DNA from: Hymenobacter sp. ISL-91
GTDB taxonomy: Bacteria; Bacteroidota; Bacteroidia; Cytophagales; Hymenobacteraceae
Reading direction: 5' to 3'
NCBI RefSeq assembly: GCF_018613725.1
Contig: NZ_JAGGPS010000003.1
Location: forward strand, 1-55,922
DNA length: 55,922 bases
How positions within the stretch are numbered: position 1 is the stretch's first letter; every line of letters begins with the position of its first letter. A program made the position numbers and the translations under genes. The notes below the pieces were generated by a model. The model searched no databases, had not been told where the DNA came from, and saw nothing but the letters and a program-made list of their open reading frames with translations. Positions 8,152 to 17,305 of this stretch are shown here, piece after piece.

Positions 8152-10602
8152 ATGACCCACCGTTACCTGCTGCCCCTGGCGGCGCTGCTGCTGGCCGGCC
8201 CGGCCCAGGCCCAACAGCTGGCCCCACTCACCGTCGAAAAAATAATGCGCGACCAGGCCCAGTGGCTGGGCACTTCGCCCAGCAACGTTTCCTGGGCCGA
8301 CGACGGCAAATCCATCTATTTCAACTGGAACCCCGAGAAGGCCCGCCGCGATTCGCTCTACCGCATTGCGCCGGGTGGCGGCACGGCTCGCAAGGTGAGC
8401 CTGCGCGAGCAGGTAGGACTACCGGCAGCCGAGGGTGAGTATGACCGGCGCTACCAGCGCAAGCTCTACGAAAAGGCCGGCGACATTTACCTGCTCGACC
8501 TCAAAACCCAGCGCATCCGGCGCGTAACCAACACCGCCGAGCAGGAAACTGACCCGCACTTCGCCCTGCAGGACCAGGCCATCAGCTACAGCCGCGGCGG
8601 CAACCTGTTCACCTGGGACCCCGCTACCGGCGAAACCGTGCAGCGCACCGACTTCCGCAAGGGCAACCGCCCTGCCGGCGCCTCCACCGACAAAAGCGAA
8701 CAGTACCTGAAGGCCCAGCAGTTGGCACTGTTTGATGTGTTGCGCGAGAAGGAGCAGGACGCCAAGGCCCGGCAACGGCAGCAGAAGGCGCTGGCCAAGC
8801 TCCGGCCCAAGGCCATCTGGCTCGGTACCCAAACGGTGCGCAACCTGCGCCTCTCGCCCGACGGCCGTTATGTAACCTACACGTTGGCCCAGGAGCCGCC
8901 AACTGCCAAGGTGGCCCTGGTACCCGATTTCGTAACCGCTTCGGGCTTCACCGAGGACATTAATACCCGCACCAAAGTAGGCGCGGCGCAAACGGCGTTG
9001 CAGCTGGGTCTCTACGACGTGGGCCGCGACACCACCTTTGTACTGGGCTACACCGAGCTGCAGGGCCTCGACGAGCAGCCCGCCTACCGCAAGGAGTACC
9101 AGCTGAAAGCCAAAGCCCCCATGCCCGCCGATTCGGCGAAGGCGGCTAAAACAGCCAAAACCGCTAAGTCGGCCGCCGAATTGCGGCGGGTGGCTCCCTA
9201 CGGCCCGTTCTGGTCGGATGATGGCCGCCACGCCTTCCTCGTCATCCGGAGCGCCGATAACAAGGACCGTTGGCTGGTGGGCCTCGACCCGGCCACCCAA
9301 AAAATAACGCTGCTTGACCGCCAGCACGACGACGCCTGGATTAACGGACCTGGCATTGGCTACGGCGAAGGCAACGTGGGCTGGCTGCCCGGCTCGCACC
9401 AGCTCTGGTTCCAGAGCGAAGCCACCGGCTACTCGCACCTCTACACCTACGACATGGCAAGCGGCCAGAAGAAAGCCCTGACCAGCGGAAAATTTGAAAT
9501 CCAGAAAACCCAGCTCAGCCGCGACGGCAAAACGTGGTACCTGCTGGCCAACAAGAACCACCCCGGCGAGCAGCACCTCTACCGCATGCCGGTAAGCGGC
9601 GGCGCGCTCGTGCAGCTCACCACCCAGCCCGGCGGCTACGACGAAGCCTCGCTTTCGCCCGATGAGAAAACCTGGGCCCTACGCTACAGCACCAGCAACA
9701 AACCCTGGGAACTGTACACGATGCCCAACAAGCCGGGGGCCAACATGCGCGCCCTTACCCACTCCACCACGCCCGAGTTCGAGAGCTACGCTTGGCGCCA
9801 GCCCGAGGTAATCGAGTACAAGGCCCGCGACGGAGCCGGCGTGTACGCCCGTCTCTACCGCCCCGCCAATCCGCAGGCGCAGGGTCCGGCCGTAATTTTC
9901 GTGCATGGTGCCGGCTACCTCCAGAACGCGCACAAGTGGTGGAGCAGCTACTCCCGCGAGTACATGTTCCACAATTTGCTGGTGGATAAAGGCTACACGG
10001 TGCTCGACATCGACTACCGGGGCTCGGCCGGCTACGGCCGCGACGTGCGCACGGGCATCTACCGCTACATGGGCGGCAAGGACCTCACCGACCAGGTAGA
10101 CGGGGCCAAGCTGCTAGCCGAAAAATACGGCGTCAGCCCCCAGCGCATCGGCATCTACGGTGGCTCCTATGGCGGTTTTATTACGCTGATGGCTATGTTC
10201 ACCCAGCCCGAGGTATTCCAGGCCGGCGCGGCTCTGCGCTCGGTTACCGACTGGGCCCACTACAACCACGGCTACACCGGCAACATCCTCAACGAGCCTT
10301 TCAACGACTCCATCGCCTACGCCCGCTCCTCGCCCATCAACTACGCCGCCGGCCTCAAAGGCCACCTGCTCATGTGCCACGGCATGGTCGATACCAACGT
10401 GCACTTCCAGGACATCGTGCGCCTCACCCAGCGCCTCATCGAGTTGAAAAAGGAGAACTGGGAGCTGGCCGTGTACCCGGTCGAAAACCACGGCTTCACC
10501 GAGCCTTCGTCGTGGACGGATGAGTACCGCCGCATCCTCAAGCTGTTCGAGGCAAACCTGAAGCCTGCCCCAGCCGCCGGTAGCGGAGCCGGTGGGCAGT
10601 AG
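8152..10602 (+). CDS. S9 family prolyl oligopeptidase, DPP4-like
   Basis: An 816-residue exported serine peptidase that would remove N-terminal dipeptides or cleave oligopeptides in the periplasm. Signal peptide MTHRYLLPLAALLLAGPAQA comes first, then a beta-propeller N-terminal domain (to about residue 560), then the alpha/beta-hydrolase domain. Catalytic residues are visible: Ser672 in GGSYGG, Asp747 in GMVDTN, His780 in ENHGF. An Ala/Lys-rich insertion (residues about 323-345, AKAPMPADSAKAAKTAKT) interrupts the propeller. I chose ATG 8152 because the in-frame ATG at 8026 lies within the repeat element and gives no signal peptide. It is followed by a strong bidirectional terminator. Confidence 0.93.
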   Translation: MTHRYLLPLAALLLAGPAQAQQLAPLTVEKIMRDQAQWLGTSPSNVSWADDGKSIYFNWNPEKARRDSLYRIAPGGGTARKVSLREQVGLPAAEGEYDRRYQRKLYEKAGDIYLLDLKTQRIRRVTNTAEQETDPHFALQDQAISYSRGGNLFTWDPATGETVQRTDFRKGNRPAGASTDKSEQYLKAQQLALFDVLREKEQDAKARQRQQKALAKLRPKAIWLGTQTVRNLRLSPDGRYVTYTLAQEPPTAKVALVPDFVTASGFTEDINTRTKVGAAQTALQLGLYDVGRDTTFVLGYTELQGLDEQPAYRKEYQLKAKAPMPADSAKAAKTAKTAKSAAELRRVAPYGPFWSDDGRHAFLVIRSADNKDRWLVGLDPATQKITLLDRQHDDAWINGPGIGYGEGNVGWLPGSHQLWFQSEATGYSHLYTYDMASGQKKALTSGKFEIQKTQLSRDGKTWYLLANKNHPGEQHLYRMPVSGGALVQLTTQPGGYDEASLSPDEKTWALRYSTSNKPWELYTMPNKPGANMRALTHSTTPEFESYAWRQPEVIEYKARDGAGVYARLYRPANPQAQGPAVIFVHGAGYLQNAHKWWSSYSREYMFHNLLVDKGYTVLDIDYRGSAGYGRDVRTGIYRYMGGKDLTDQVDGAKLLAEKYGVSPQRIGIYGGSYGGFITLMAMFTQPEVFQAGAALRSVTDWAHYNHGYTGNILNEPFNDSIAYARSSPINYAAGLKGHLLMCHGMVDTNVHFQDIVRLTQRLIELKKENWELAVYPVENHGFTEPSSWTDEYRRILKLFEANLKPAPAAGSGAGGQ

Positions 10603-10623
10603 CGTCGGCGGCACGCACACTTT

Positions 10624-10674
10624 ATAAAGCCAGAACCGGCGGCAGGCTAAGCCTGTCGCCGGTTCTGGCTTTAT
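10624..10674. terminator. Bidirectional intrinsic terminator
   Basis: Inverted arms of 25 bases with a single mismatch (ATAAAGCCAGAACCGGCG... / ...CGCCGGTTCTGGCTTTAT) and a 1-base centre, between the convergent S9 peptidase and PAP2 genes. Confidence 0.8.
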
Positions 10675-10705
10675 CACTTCATCAATCAGCCGAACCGCTG
10701 CGGGG

Positions 10706-11530
10706 CTACAGCTGCTTTATGAAACCCAGCCCCGAGTAAGCGTAGCCGTTTATGTTAACGCCCTGCACCGGATACACTGAGAGGCCGGTACGGCTGGTGG
10801 TTTTGTGCAGTTGTGGCACCAAAATGCCCACCGCCGCGCCTACCGTGTAGCCCAAAATGTTGTCGGAGAGGAAGTGCTTGCCGGCCTTGAGTCGGAAGTA
10901 GCCCGTAGCCGCAGGCAGCAGTGCCGCCGTGCCCCACACAAAAGGGCGGGCTGCCGAGCCGGGGTTGAAATCGTGGTATACTTTGGCGGCGAAGAACGTA
11001 GCTGCCGCCGTGTTGGCTGTATGGCCGGCAAAAAACGAGTTGGTGGAGATATGACTGTTACGCTTGCCGCCCCCTTCGGAGCCATACAGGAACGGACGGT
11101 AGCGGTACACATTGCCGGCAGTAAGCGTGAAAGTGGCGTTGGAGGCCAGCATAGTTTGCAGATACAATCCCAATACCTGCCCGTAGCGGCCCCGCACGTC
11201 GCTGTCGAGGGCCAATAGCCCGGGTGCCAGCAGCAACGACGGATACACGATCAAGTCGCTGGCTGTTTGAGCGCTGGTGCTGAAATTTCCGGCCGCAAAC
11301 CGGTCAAACTTCGGTACATCCTGCTTATTGAGGGCCGCCAGCTGCGAGTTGTTCAGTCCGTCCTTTTTAGAAATCAGCAGCAGTCCCACGCCGCTCAGTG
11401 CCCCCAAGCCCGCCGTAACAGGCGCATCGACGGCAAAGCGGGTGCGGTAGGGCGAAGGGGCGCGCTGGGCCTGCACTTCAGACAGGGGCAGTAGCGGCAA
11501 AAGCAGCAGTGGGGTAAAGTACTTTTTCAT
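10706..11530 (-). CDS. PAP2-superfamily phosphatase, exported
   Basis: A 274-residue protein with a signal peptide (MKKYFTPLLLLPLLPLSEVQA), hydrophobic stretches, and the PAP2 acid-phosphatase signature split as YRYRPF (motif 1 region), NSFFAGHTANTAAATFF (central His) and KAGKHFLSDNILGYTVG (third motif, with His and Asp). This class dephosphorylates lipid phosphates such as undecaprenyl pyrophosphate or phosphatidate at the periplasmic face. I chose ATG 11530 for its signal peptide. The upstream in-frame start at 11584 would add 18 residues with no role. It is divergent from metK. Confidence 0.85.
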   Translation of the reverse strand: MKKYFTPLLLLPLLPLSEVQAQRAPSPYRTRFAVDAPVTAGLGALSGVGLLLISKKDGLNNSQLAALNKQDVPKFDRFAAGNFSTSAQTASDLIVYPSLLLAPGLLALDSDVRGRYGQVLGLYLQTMLASNATFTLTAGNVYRYRPFLYGSEGGGKRNSHISTNSFFAGHTANTAAATFFAAKVYHDFNPGSAARPFVWGTAALLPAATGYFRLKAGKHFLSDNILGYTVGAAVGILVPQLHKTTSRTGLSVYPVQGVNINGYAYSGLGFIKQL

Positions 11531-11664
11531 CGGAGAGATGGGAAAACCAAAAAAGGGACGGACTGTTAAGGGCTTGAAACGCAAATGCAGCCTTACGGTT
11601 TATGTTGGCGCTACGCAGACTGCTCCCAGCATGTTTCTGAGTAAGCCAACCGCCGGAAATCTTG

Positions 11665-11672
11665 TAGCTTTG
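11665..11672 (+). promoter_or_regulatory. -7 promoter element of metK
   Basis: TAGCTTTG matches TAnnTTTG and lies 74 bases before the metK ATG. No SAM riboswitch-like structure was recognised in the leader. Confidence 0.5.
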
Positions 11673-11746
11673 CGGCCCTGCCTGGCCCTTTGCCAGTACG
11701 GGGCAGGGGCTACCGGCCTCTCGCGTACTTCTACCCTTCTTAGCTG

Positions 11747-13009
11747 ATGCCCTACCTGTTCACTTCCGAGTCCGTTTCGGAAGGCCACCCGGATAAAGTA
11801 GCCGACCAGATTTCCGACGCTATCCTCGACGAATACCTGCGCCAGGACCCCACCGCCAAAGTGGCCTGCGAAACGCTCGTAACCACTGATTTTGCCCTCG
11901 TGGCCGGCGAAATAAAGTCGACTGCCCATGTGGATGCCGAGCCTATTATCCGCGAGGTTATCCGCCGCATCGGCTACCATAAGCCCGAGTACCTGTTCAA
12001 TGCCGATACCTGCGAGGTGATGAACCGCCTGCATGAGCAGTCGCCCGACATCAACCAGGGCGTGGTACGCGCTACGGCCGAAGAGCAGGGTGCCGGCGAC
12101 CAGGGCATGATGTTCGGCTACGCGACCAACGAAACGGCTAACTACATGCCGCTGGGCCTCGACCTGTCGCACCGGCTGCTGCGCGAGCTATCGGCACTGC
12201 GCAAGGAAGGCCGCGAAATGACTTACCTGCGCCCCGATGCCAAAAGCCAGGTCACCATTCGCTACGCCGACGACAACACGCCCGAAGCCATCGAAACCAT
12301 CGTCGTCAGCACCCAGCACGATGAGTTCGACGCCGACGAGGCCACCATGTTGCGCCGCATCGAGCAGGATATCAAAACCATCCTTATTCCCCGCGTGAAG
12401 GCCCAACTCGACGCCAACACCCAGGCCCTGTTTACTGACGGTATCACCTACCACATCAACCCCACGGGCAAGTTCGTCATCGGTGGCCCCCACGGCGACT
12501 CGGGCCTGACGGGCCGCAAGATTATTGTGGACACCTACGGCGGCAAAGGAGCCCACGGCGGTGGTGCCTTCTCGGGCAAAGATTCGAGCAAAGTCGACCG
12601 TTCGGCAGCTTACGCAGCCCGCCACATTGCCAAAAACCTGGTGGCGGCCGGCGTGGCCGACCAGGTGTTGGTGCAGGTAGCCTACGCCATTGGCGTAGCC
12701 GAGCCGGTGGGTGTGTTTGTAACCACCTACGGCACCACCCAGGCCAGCAACGGCAACGGCGAAAAGCTCACCGACGGCCAGATTGCCCGGAAAGTGCAGA
12801 ACATTTTCGACCTGCGCCCCTATTCCATTGTACAGCGCCTGGGCCTACAGAACCCCATCTTTGCTGAGTCGGCCGCCTATGGCCACATGGGCCGCGACGC
12901 CGGCACCAAGCAGGTGAGCATGCCCGATGGCAGCACCAAAACCGTCGAAACCTTTACCTGGGAGAAGCTCGACTACGTGGACCGGATTAAGGCGGAGTTT
13001 TCTTTATAA
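11747..13009 (+). CDS. metK: S-adenosylmethionine synthetase
   Basis: A 420-residue cytosolic enzyme that makes S-adenosylmethionine from methionine and ATP. Family motifs are clear: [19 protein letters not shown] at the N terminus, [16 protein letters not shown] in the middle, and [19 protein letters not shown] for the phosphate loop. Length matches the family. The ATG begins [10 protein letters not shown], the usual start. A 19-bp terminator hairpin follows. Confidence 0.98.
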   Translation: MPYLFTSESVSEGHPDKVADQISDAILDEYLRQDPTAKVACETLVTTDFALVAGEIKSTAHVDAEPIIREVIRRIGYHKPEYLFNADTCEVMNRLHEQSPDINQGVVRATAEEQGAGDQGMMFGYATNETANYMPLGLDLSHRLLRELSALRKEGREMTYLRPDAKSQVTIRYADDNTPEAIETIVVSTQHDEFDADEATMLRRIEQDIKTILIPRVKAQLDANTQALFTDGITYHINPTGKFVIGGPHGDSGLTGRKIIVDTYGGKGAHGGGAFSGKDSSKVDRSAAYAARHIAKNLVAAGVADQVLVQVAYAIGVAEPVGVFVTTYGTTQASNGNGEKLTDGQIARKVQNIFDLRPYSIVQRLGLQNPIFAESAAYGHMGRDAGTKQVSMPDGSTKTVETFTWEKLDYVDRIKAEFSL

Positions 13010-13081
13010 GAACTGCAAGCCTCCAGCTACAAGTAGCAAGCTTTCGTGTAGGTAAGCAGTAGTTGACCTCCTTGTAACCTT

Positions 13082-13123
13082 ACAGAAAAGCCCCGTCTGA
13101 ATAGTCAGACGGGGCTTTTCTGT
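13082..13123. terminator. Bidirectional terminator between metK and hpf
   Basis: Perfect 19-bp inverted repeat (ACAGAAAAGCCCCGTCTGA and its complement) with an ATAG loop. The arm ends provide T-rich tails in both directions for the convergent metK and hpf. Confidence 0.9.
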
Positions 13124-13170
13124 GAACGAAAATCTTGTCGCTTATAGCTGAACGCTTGCAGCTTAAAAAC

Positions 13171-13470
13171 CTAGTAATTCACCAGCTTCTCTTTGTGCTT
13201 TACCAACTGGCGGCGCATGGCCTCGTAGCAGGCGTCGGTAGCCGCCTCAAAAGTAGGCGCGTCTTCTTCGCAGAACAGAGTATTGCCGGGCACCATCAGT
13301 TTGAATTCTACCGTTTTGTTGGCAATGCCGTCTTTGTTATTCACTTTGAGGATAACCTCACCCTCGGTTATACGGTCGAAGAAGGTTTCGAGCTTGTTGA
13401 GGCGTTGCTGGATGAAATCGAGCAGGGGCTGGCCGGCGTCAAAATGCACCGAGTTGATCTGTACTTTCAT
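13171..13470 (-). CDS. hpf: Ribosome hibernation promoting factor (HPF/RaiA short form)
   Basis: A 99-residue protein that binds the 30S decoding region and stabilises idle ribosomes. It starts MKVQINSVHFDAGQPLLDFIQ and carries KLETFFDRITEGEVILKV and the basic final helix AMRRQLVKHKEK, as in short HPF/RaiA proteins. It starts 34 bases after the xerC stop, so the two are likely co-transcribed, an arrangement often seen in Bacteroidota. Confidence 0.93.
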   Translation of the reverse strand: MKVQINSVHFDAGQPLLDFIQQRLNKLETFFDRITEGEVILKVNNKDGIANKTVEFKLMVPGNTLFCEEDAPTFEAATDACYEAMRRQLVKHKEKLVNY

Positions 13471-13503
13471 CGACTAGGGGGTTAAGGGTAAACAATAAAG
13501 CAA

Positions 13504-14391
13504 TCAGGCCTTGGGATGGGCCTTTTCGAAAACGGACTTCAACCGGTCGATACTCAGGTGGGTGTATACCTGCGTAGCGGCCAGGTTGGCGTGCCCAAGC
13601 AATTCTTTAATGGCATTCAAATCAGCTCCTTTGCCCAGCAGATGCGTGGCAAAGGAGTGGCGGAGCACATGCGGATGCTGCTGGCCCGAAGCCGTAGTTA
13701 TCTGACTCAGATAATGCTTCACGGTGCGATAAACCAACTTTTCGTACAGCGGCTCGCCTTTGTCTGTAACGAGAAGTGGCCCCGTGGCGTTGCCGCTACT
13801 GTCGAACTCGCGCCGTTGCCGGGCTATATATTGTTCCAACACCCGCACCAAACCGGGGTTGAGCGGCACAATACGCTGCTTATTGCCCTTACCCGTTACG
13901 CGCACGGTGCTGCCAGCCAAGCTCAAGTCGGCCAGCCGAATGCCCAGTAGCTCTGAAAGGCGCATACCGGTGCCATACAGTAGTTCCAGAATCAACTGGT
14001 CGCGGGCCCCGGCGAAGGTATCTGGAAACTCGAAGGAGTTCAGAAGGTTGTTAAGGCTCTCCTCGGGCACAAAGTCGGGCAGCTTCTTGGCTGTTTTGGG
14101 CGAGGTGATGCGTAGCATCGGATTTTTGACCACCGCTCCGGTACGCAACAAATAGCTGTAGTAGGAGCGCAGGCAGGCAATTTTACGATTCACGGTACGC
14201 GCGTCGAGTTGCTGCTGCATGAGTTGCACCACCCAGGAGCGGATCAAGGTGTGGTCGGCTTGTGCTGGGTTATGAAGCTCGTAAGTGGCCGCAAGGAATT
14301 CGCTGAACTGCCGCAGGTCCGTTTGGTACGACACAACCGTATGCGGGCTGTACCGCTTCTCGAAGCGCAGATAATCAAAAAACAACTCCAT
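13504..14391 (-). CDS. xerC: XerC/XerD-type tyrosine recombinase
   Basis: A 295-residue site-specific recombinase, probably resolving chromosome dimers at dif. The N-terminal SAM-like core-binding domain spans about residues 1-90. The catalytic domain shows the Arg in YGTGMRLSELLG, Lys in GKGNKQRIVP, HxxR in HVLRHSFATH, the later His in LLGHANLA and the nucleophile Tyr in TQVYTHL. Its setting between rpsU and hpf favours the housekeeping Xer role over an integrase. XerC versus XerD cannot be decided from sequence alone. Confidence 0.93.
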   Translation of the reverse strand: MELFFDYLRFEKRYSPHTVVSYQTDLRQFSEFLAATYELHNPAQADHTLIRSWVVQLMQQQLDARTVNRKIACLRSYYSYLLRTGAVVKNPMLRITSPKTAKKLPDFVPEESLNNLLNSFEFPDTFAGARDQLILELLYGTGMRLSELLGIRLADLSLAGSTVRVTGKGNKQRIVPLNPGLVRVLEQYIARQRREFDSSGNATGPLLVTDKGEPLYEKLVYRTVKHYLSQITTASGQQHPHVLRHSFATHLLGKGADLNAIKELLGHANLAATQVYTHLSIDRLKSVFEKAHPKA

Positions 14392-14446
14392 AATTAAGCA
14401 GCAACTAATGGCTGGACAGCCAATGTAGGCAATTCAACCAAGCAAA

Positions 14447-14454
14447 CAAACCTA
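14447..14454 (-). promoter_or_regulatory. -7 promoter element of xerC-hpf
   Basis: CAAACCTA on the plus strand reads TAGGTTTG on the minus strand, matching TAnnTTTG, 56 bases before the xerC start. Confidence 0.6.
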
Positions 14455-14469
14455 CCGGCCAAAACGCAA

Positions 14470-14512
14470 GAAACCCGTCTGATTCGCTCAAAGCGCGAAT
14501 CAGACGGGTTTC
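14470..14512 (-). terminator. Terminator of rpsU
   Basis: Perfect 18-bp inverted repeat (GAAACCCGTCTGATTCGC and its complement) with a 7-base loop, downstream of rpsU on the minus strand and followed by a T-rich stretch. It isolates rpsU from xerC. Confidence 0.85.
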
Positions 14513-14547
14513 TCAACTAAGTCAGCAGCTAGGCTGCAACCAAATCT

Positions 14548-14748
14548 TTATTTGGGGTCTGCATCAGGACCGTAAGTAGAAAGCTTGTAGATGGCCTTCT
14601 GCTTCTGCTTGCGGTTGGTGATGGAGGGCTTCTGGAAAAAAGTGCGACGACGCAGTTCTTTCAGAACGCCGGTGCGCTCGAATTTCTTCTTGAAGCGCTT
14701 GAGCGCGCGGTCAACCGACTCGTTTTCTTTGATTTGGACGATGAGCAT
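14548..14748 (-). CDS. rpsU: 30S ribosomal protein S21
   Basis: A 66-residue basic ribosomal protein with the S21 pattern: [20 protein letters not shown] followed by [18 protein letters not shown] and a basic C-terminal helix. A TATCTTTG promoter box lies 39 bases upstream and a strong hairpin follows. In Bacteroidota S21 is linked to sequestering the anti-Shine-Dalgarno end of 16S rRNA; that is family knowledge. Confidence 0.97.
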   Translation of the reverse strand: MLIVQIKENESVDRALKRFKKKFERTGVLKELRRRTFFQKPSITNRKQKQKAIYKLSTYGPDADPK

Positions 14749-14786
14749 ATCAGCAGTGAACTTGAAAAATCAACTATGAAGGGCCG

Positions 14787-14794
14787 CAAAGATA
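14787..14794 (-). promoter_or_regulatory. -7 promoter element of rpsU
   Basis: CAAAGATA on the plus strand is TATCTTTG on the minus strand, identical to the mntH box, 39 bases before the rpsU ATG. Confidence 0.65.
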
Positions 14795-14810
14795 CATCAC
14801 AGATTTTACA

Positions 14811-14899
14811 GATGAAAAGGATACCGCAGATTCGTTCTGAATATTCAGCAGAAATCTGGTTCACAGCATCCAAAACGAATCTGCGGTATCCGTTTCATC
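14811..14899. repeat. Inverted repeat, family C
   Basis: 26-base arms (GATGAAAAGGATACCGCAGA... and ...TCTGCGGTATCCGTTTCATC) with one mismatch enclose 37 bases that include the perfect 12-bp palindrome CTGAATATTCAG. It is preceded by ATCACAGATTTTACAG. A similar start, ATCACAGATGGTGCAGATG, occurs at the far right edge of the window. It may also end transcription of the acyl-CoA dehydrogenase gene. Confidence 0.7.
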
Positions 14900-14914
14900 T
14901 GCAACATCTATGCT

Positions 14915-16054
14915 TTATTTGAGGATGGCCCGGGCGATAACGAGCTTCTGAATCTCGGAAGTGCCTTCGCCGATGGTGCAAAGCTTAGCGTCGCGGTAGT
15001 ACTTCTCGGCCGGGTAGTCCTTGGTATAGCCGTAGCCGCCGAAAATCTGCACGCCTTCGTTGGCCACGCGCACGCTCACCTCAGAAGCATAAAGCTTAGC
15101 CATAGCCGACTCCAGATTTACGTTCAGGCCACGGTCCTTCATATCAGCCGCCCGGTAGGTTAGCAGCGAAGCCGCTTCAATTTCGGTGGCCATATCAGCC
15201 AATTTGAAGCTGATACCTTGGAAGTTGCTGATGGGCTGGTTGAACTGATGGCGTTCCTTGGAGTATTGCAGTGCGGCCTCATAAGCTCCTTGGGCAATAC
15301 CCAGGCTCAGAGCGGCAATGCTGATGCGGCCGCCGTCGAGCACTTTCAGTGCCTGCACGAAGCCGTCGCCCACTTTGCCAATCACGTTTTCTTTAGGCAC
15401 CCGGCAATCCGTGAAGATCAACTCAGTGGTTTCCGAAGCCCGCATGCCGAGCTTGTCCTCCTTGCGGCCCGCTGCAAAACCGGGCGTACCACGCTCGATA
15501 ATAAAAGCTGTCATGGCCCGGGAGTCTCCCACTTCGCCGGTGCGGGCAATTACCACGGCTACGTTGCCGGTTTTGCCGTGGGTAATAAAGTTTTTGGCTC
15601 CGTTGAGCACGTAATGGTCGCCATCCTCAATGGCCACGGTGCGCATATTGCCGGCGTCGGAACCAGTGTTGGGCTCAGTCAAGCCCCAAGCACCAATCCA
15701 CTCGCCAGAAGCCAGCTTAGGCAAATACTTATGCTTTTGCTCCTCGGAGGCATGCTGCAGAATGTGGCCAGTGCAAAGCGAGTTGTGCGCGGCCATGCTC
15801 AGACCAATGCTACCGTCAATCTTCGATAGTTCAGCAATGGCCGTCACGTACTCCACATAACCGAATCCGGCCCCACCGTACTCCTGGGGCACGAGTACGC
15901 CCATCAAGCCCAATTCACCGAGTTTATGAAATACTTCTTTTGGAAACTCCTGCGACTCATCCCACTCCATCATGCGGGGCTTGATGTGCTGGGCGCCAAA
16001 GTCGCGCACCATCTGGGCAATCATGGTTTGGTTTTCGGTAGCTACCAGTTCCAT
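14915..16054 (-). CDS. Acyl-CoA dehydrogenase
   Basis: A 379-residue FAD enzyme oxidising acyl-CoA to enoyl-CoA in beta-oxidation or branched-chain degradation. Signature stretches are [19 protein letters not shown] (FAD/substrate region), [22 protein letters not shown] and the catalytic-Glu segment [16 protein letters not shown]. Length is typical for short- or medium-chain members. It is monocistronic, with a TACTTTTG promoter box 83 bases upstream. Chain-length preference cannot be read with confidence. Confidence 0.95.
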   Translation of the reverse strand: MELVATENQTMIAQMVRDFGAQHIKPRMMEWDESQEFPKEVFHKLGELGLMGVLVPQEYGGAGFGYVEYVTAIAELSKIDGSIGLSMAAHNSLCTGHILQHASEEQKHKYLPKLASGEWIGAWGLTEPNTGSDAGNMRTVAIEDGDHYVLNGAKNFITHGKTGNVAVVIARTGEVGDSRAMTAFIIERGTPGFAAGRKEDKLGMRASETTELIFTDCRVPKENVIGKVGDGFVQALKVLDGGRISIAALSLGIAQGAYEAALQYSKERHQFNQPISNFQGISFKLADMATEIEAASLLTYRAADMKDRGLNVNLESAMAKLYASEVSVRVANEGVQIFGGYGYTKDYPAEKYYRDAKLCTIGEGTSEIQKLVIARAILK

Positions 16055-16136
16055 ACGTAAGGGTGGGGTGGTGGTGGGATAGTTGAAAGTAGTTGGACGG
16101 GAATGCTACAACCAGCGAAGTCCAACTTTGGGTTCG

Positions 16137-16144
16137 CAAAAGTA
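16137..16144 (-). promoter_or_regulatory. -7 promoter element of the acyl-CoA dehydrogenase gene
   Basis: CAAAAGTA reads TACTTTTG on the minus strand, matching TAnnTTTG, 83 bases before the start codon. Confidence 0.5.
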
Positions 16145-16315
16145 CGATTTTACACCCGGCTCTACCAGTGCAGGATTCAGGCCGGCGGAGCTTCCAATTT
16201 TGATAGGCCCAGTTTATTCGGTTTCTTTGATGGTTCTTAAGCAACTACCTTCCAACTGGGACTAGCGTACTTCGCTTTAGTTTTTTCCATCTGAATCCGG
16301 CCTGAGTCGGTCTGC

Positions 16316-17278
16316 ATGCCTAAATTGTTCCTTCGCCGCTTCTTCGGCCTGTGGCTGCTGTGCTCCCCGGCAGTACTACTACTGGGCTCCTGCTCCGCTG
16401 CCCGTGTACATCAACAGAATATTTTATTTCGAGCCGATGGGGAGGGGCGTCTTGATACGGCGAAGTTGCGTGATGTGGTAAACAGGGCCGAGCGCAACTA
16501 CATTATCCAACCCAACGACTACCTAGAAGTTCGGGTGTATACCAACGAAGGCGAACGAATCCTCGATCCTAACGGGGAGTTGCAATTTGGCAACATGATG
16601 GGTGCAGGCGGTATAGGAGGTATAGGTAGTACTGGCTCTAGCCGACCACAATCTGCTTTTGGAGGCCGGCAGGGAGGGCAACAGCAGCAGCAGAACCAGC
16701 AGAACCAGAATAGCAACCAATTTTTAGTACAGCATGACGGTGTTGTACGCTTGCCAATGGTAGGCTATCAGCGCCTAGAAGGCCTGACTTTATTACAGGC
16801 CGACAGCCTGTTGCAAACTAAATACACTGAGTTCTATAAAGGAGTGTTTGTAACGACCCGGGTATCCAACAACCGTATCGTCGTACTCGGTGCCGCTTCA
16901 GGTGGCTCCGGGCAGGTTATCCAGATGTTCAACGACAACATGAACCTGCTGGAAGTGCTAGCTATGGCTGGGGGTATCGATGGCGCTTTTGTAGGTACTA
17001 CTGCTTCCGGCCGCGCTGGTCGCGCCGACAACATTCGTCTGATTCGAGGCAGCTTGAAAAACCCACAGGTGCAAGTTATTGATCTGACAACGATTGACGG
17101 CATGCGTCGGGCGAATCTGCAAGTGGAACCCAATGATATTATATATGTTGAGCCTATCCGGCGACCCTTTTACGAAGGATTGCAGGATGCAACACCTTTG
17201 TTTAGCTTGATTGCAAGCATTGCAGGGGTTGTTAGCACCATTTACCTTATTTCGCGACTTGGCAGCAACGGCAACTAG
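16316..17278 (+). CDS. Polysaccharide export lipoprotein (Wza-like, SLBB domain)
   Basis: A 320-residue outer-membrane lipoprotein forming the export channel for exopolysaccharide. The lipobox LLLGSC ends the signal peptide. The poly-export domain contains NYIIQPNDYLEVRVY and GVVRLPMVGYQRLEGLTLLQAD, then an SLBB domain (RIVVLGAASGGSGQVIQ...NLLEVLAMAGGI). A hydrophobic segment near the C terminus (LFSLIASIAGVVSTIYLI) may span the membrane. A Gly/Gln/Asn-rich insert (about residues 96-138, QQQQQNQQNQNSNQ) splits the first domain and is unusual. It is the first gene of the operon with the autokinase and phosphatase. Confidence 0.92.
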   Translation: MPKLFLRRFFGLWLLCSPAVLLLGSCSAARVHQQNILFRADGEGRLDTAKLRDVVNRAERNYIIQPNDYLEVRVYTNEGERILDPNGELQFGNMMGAGGIGGIGSTGSSRPQSAFGGRQGGQQQQQNQQNQNSNQFLVQHDGVVRLPMVGYQRLEGLTLLQADSLLQTKYTEFYKGVFVTTRVSNNRIVVLGAASGGSGQVIQMFNDNMNLLEVLAMAGGIDGAFVGTTASGRAGRADNIRLIRGSLKNPQVQVIDLTTIDGMRRANLQVEPNDIIYVEPIRRPFYEGLQDATPLFSLIASIAGVVSTIYLISRLGSNGN

Positions 17279-17305
17279 CCGAACGCTTTCTCATTGATTA
17301 CCTGA

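Noticed and set aside
8419..9576. 385-codon minus-strand frame inside the S9 peptidase gene
   Set aside because: It is an antisense shadow of a clear peptidase with a full catalytic triad. High GC makes long shadow frames common here.
11585..11746. Possible SAM riboswitch before metK
   Set aside because: I could not find the paired stems or conserved core of known SAM riboswitches; only a promoter box is supported.
13504..14391. The tyrosine recombinase as an integrase of a mobile element
   Set aside because: It lies among rpsU and hpf, has housekeeping Xer length, and no attachment sites or cargo are visible.
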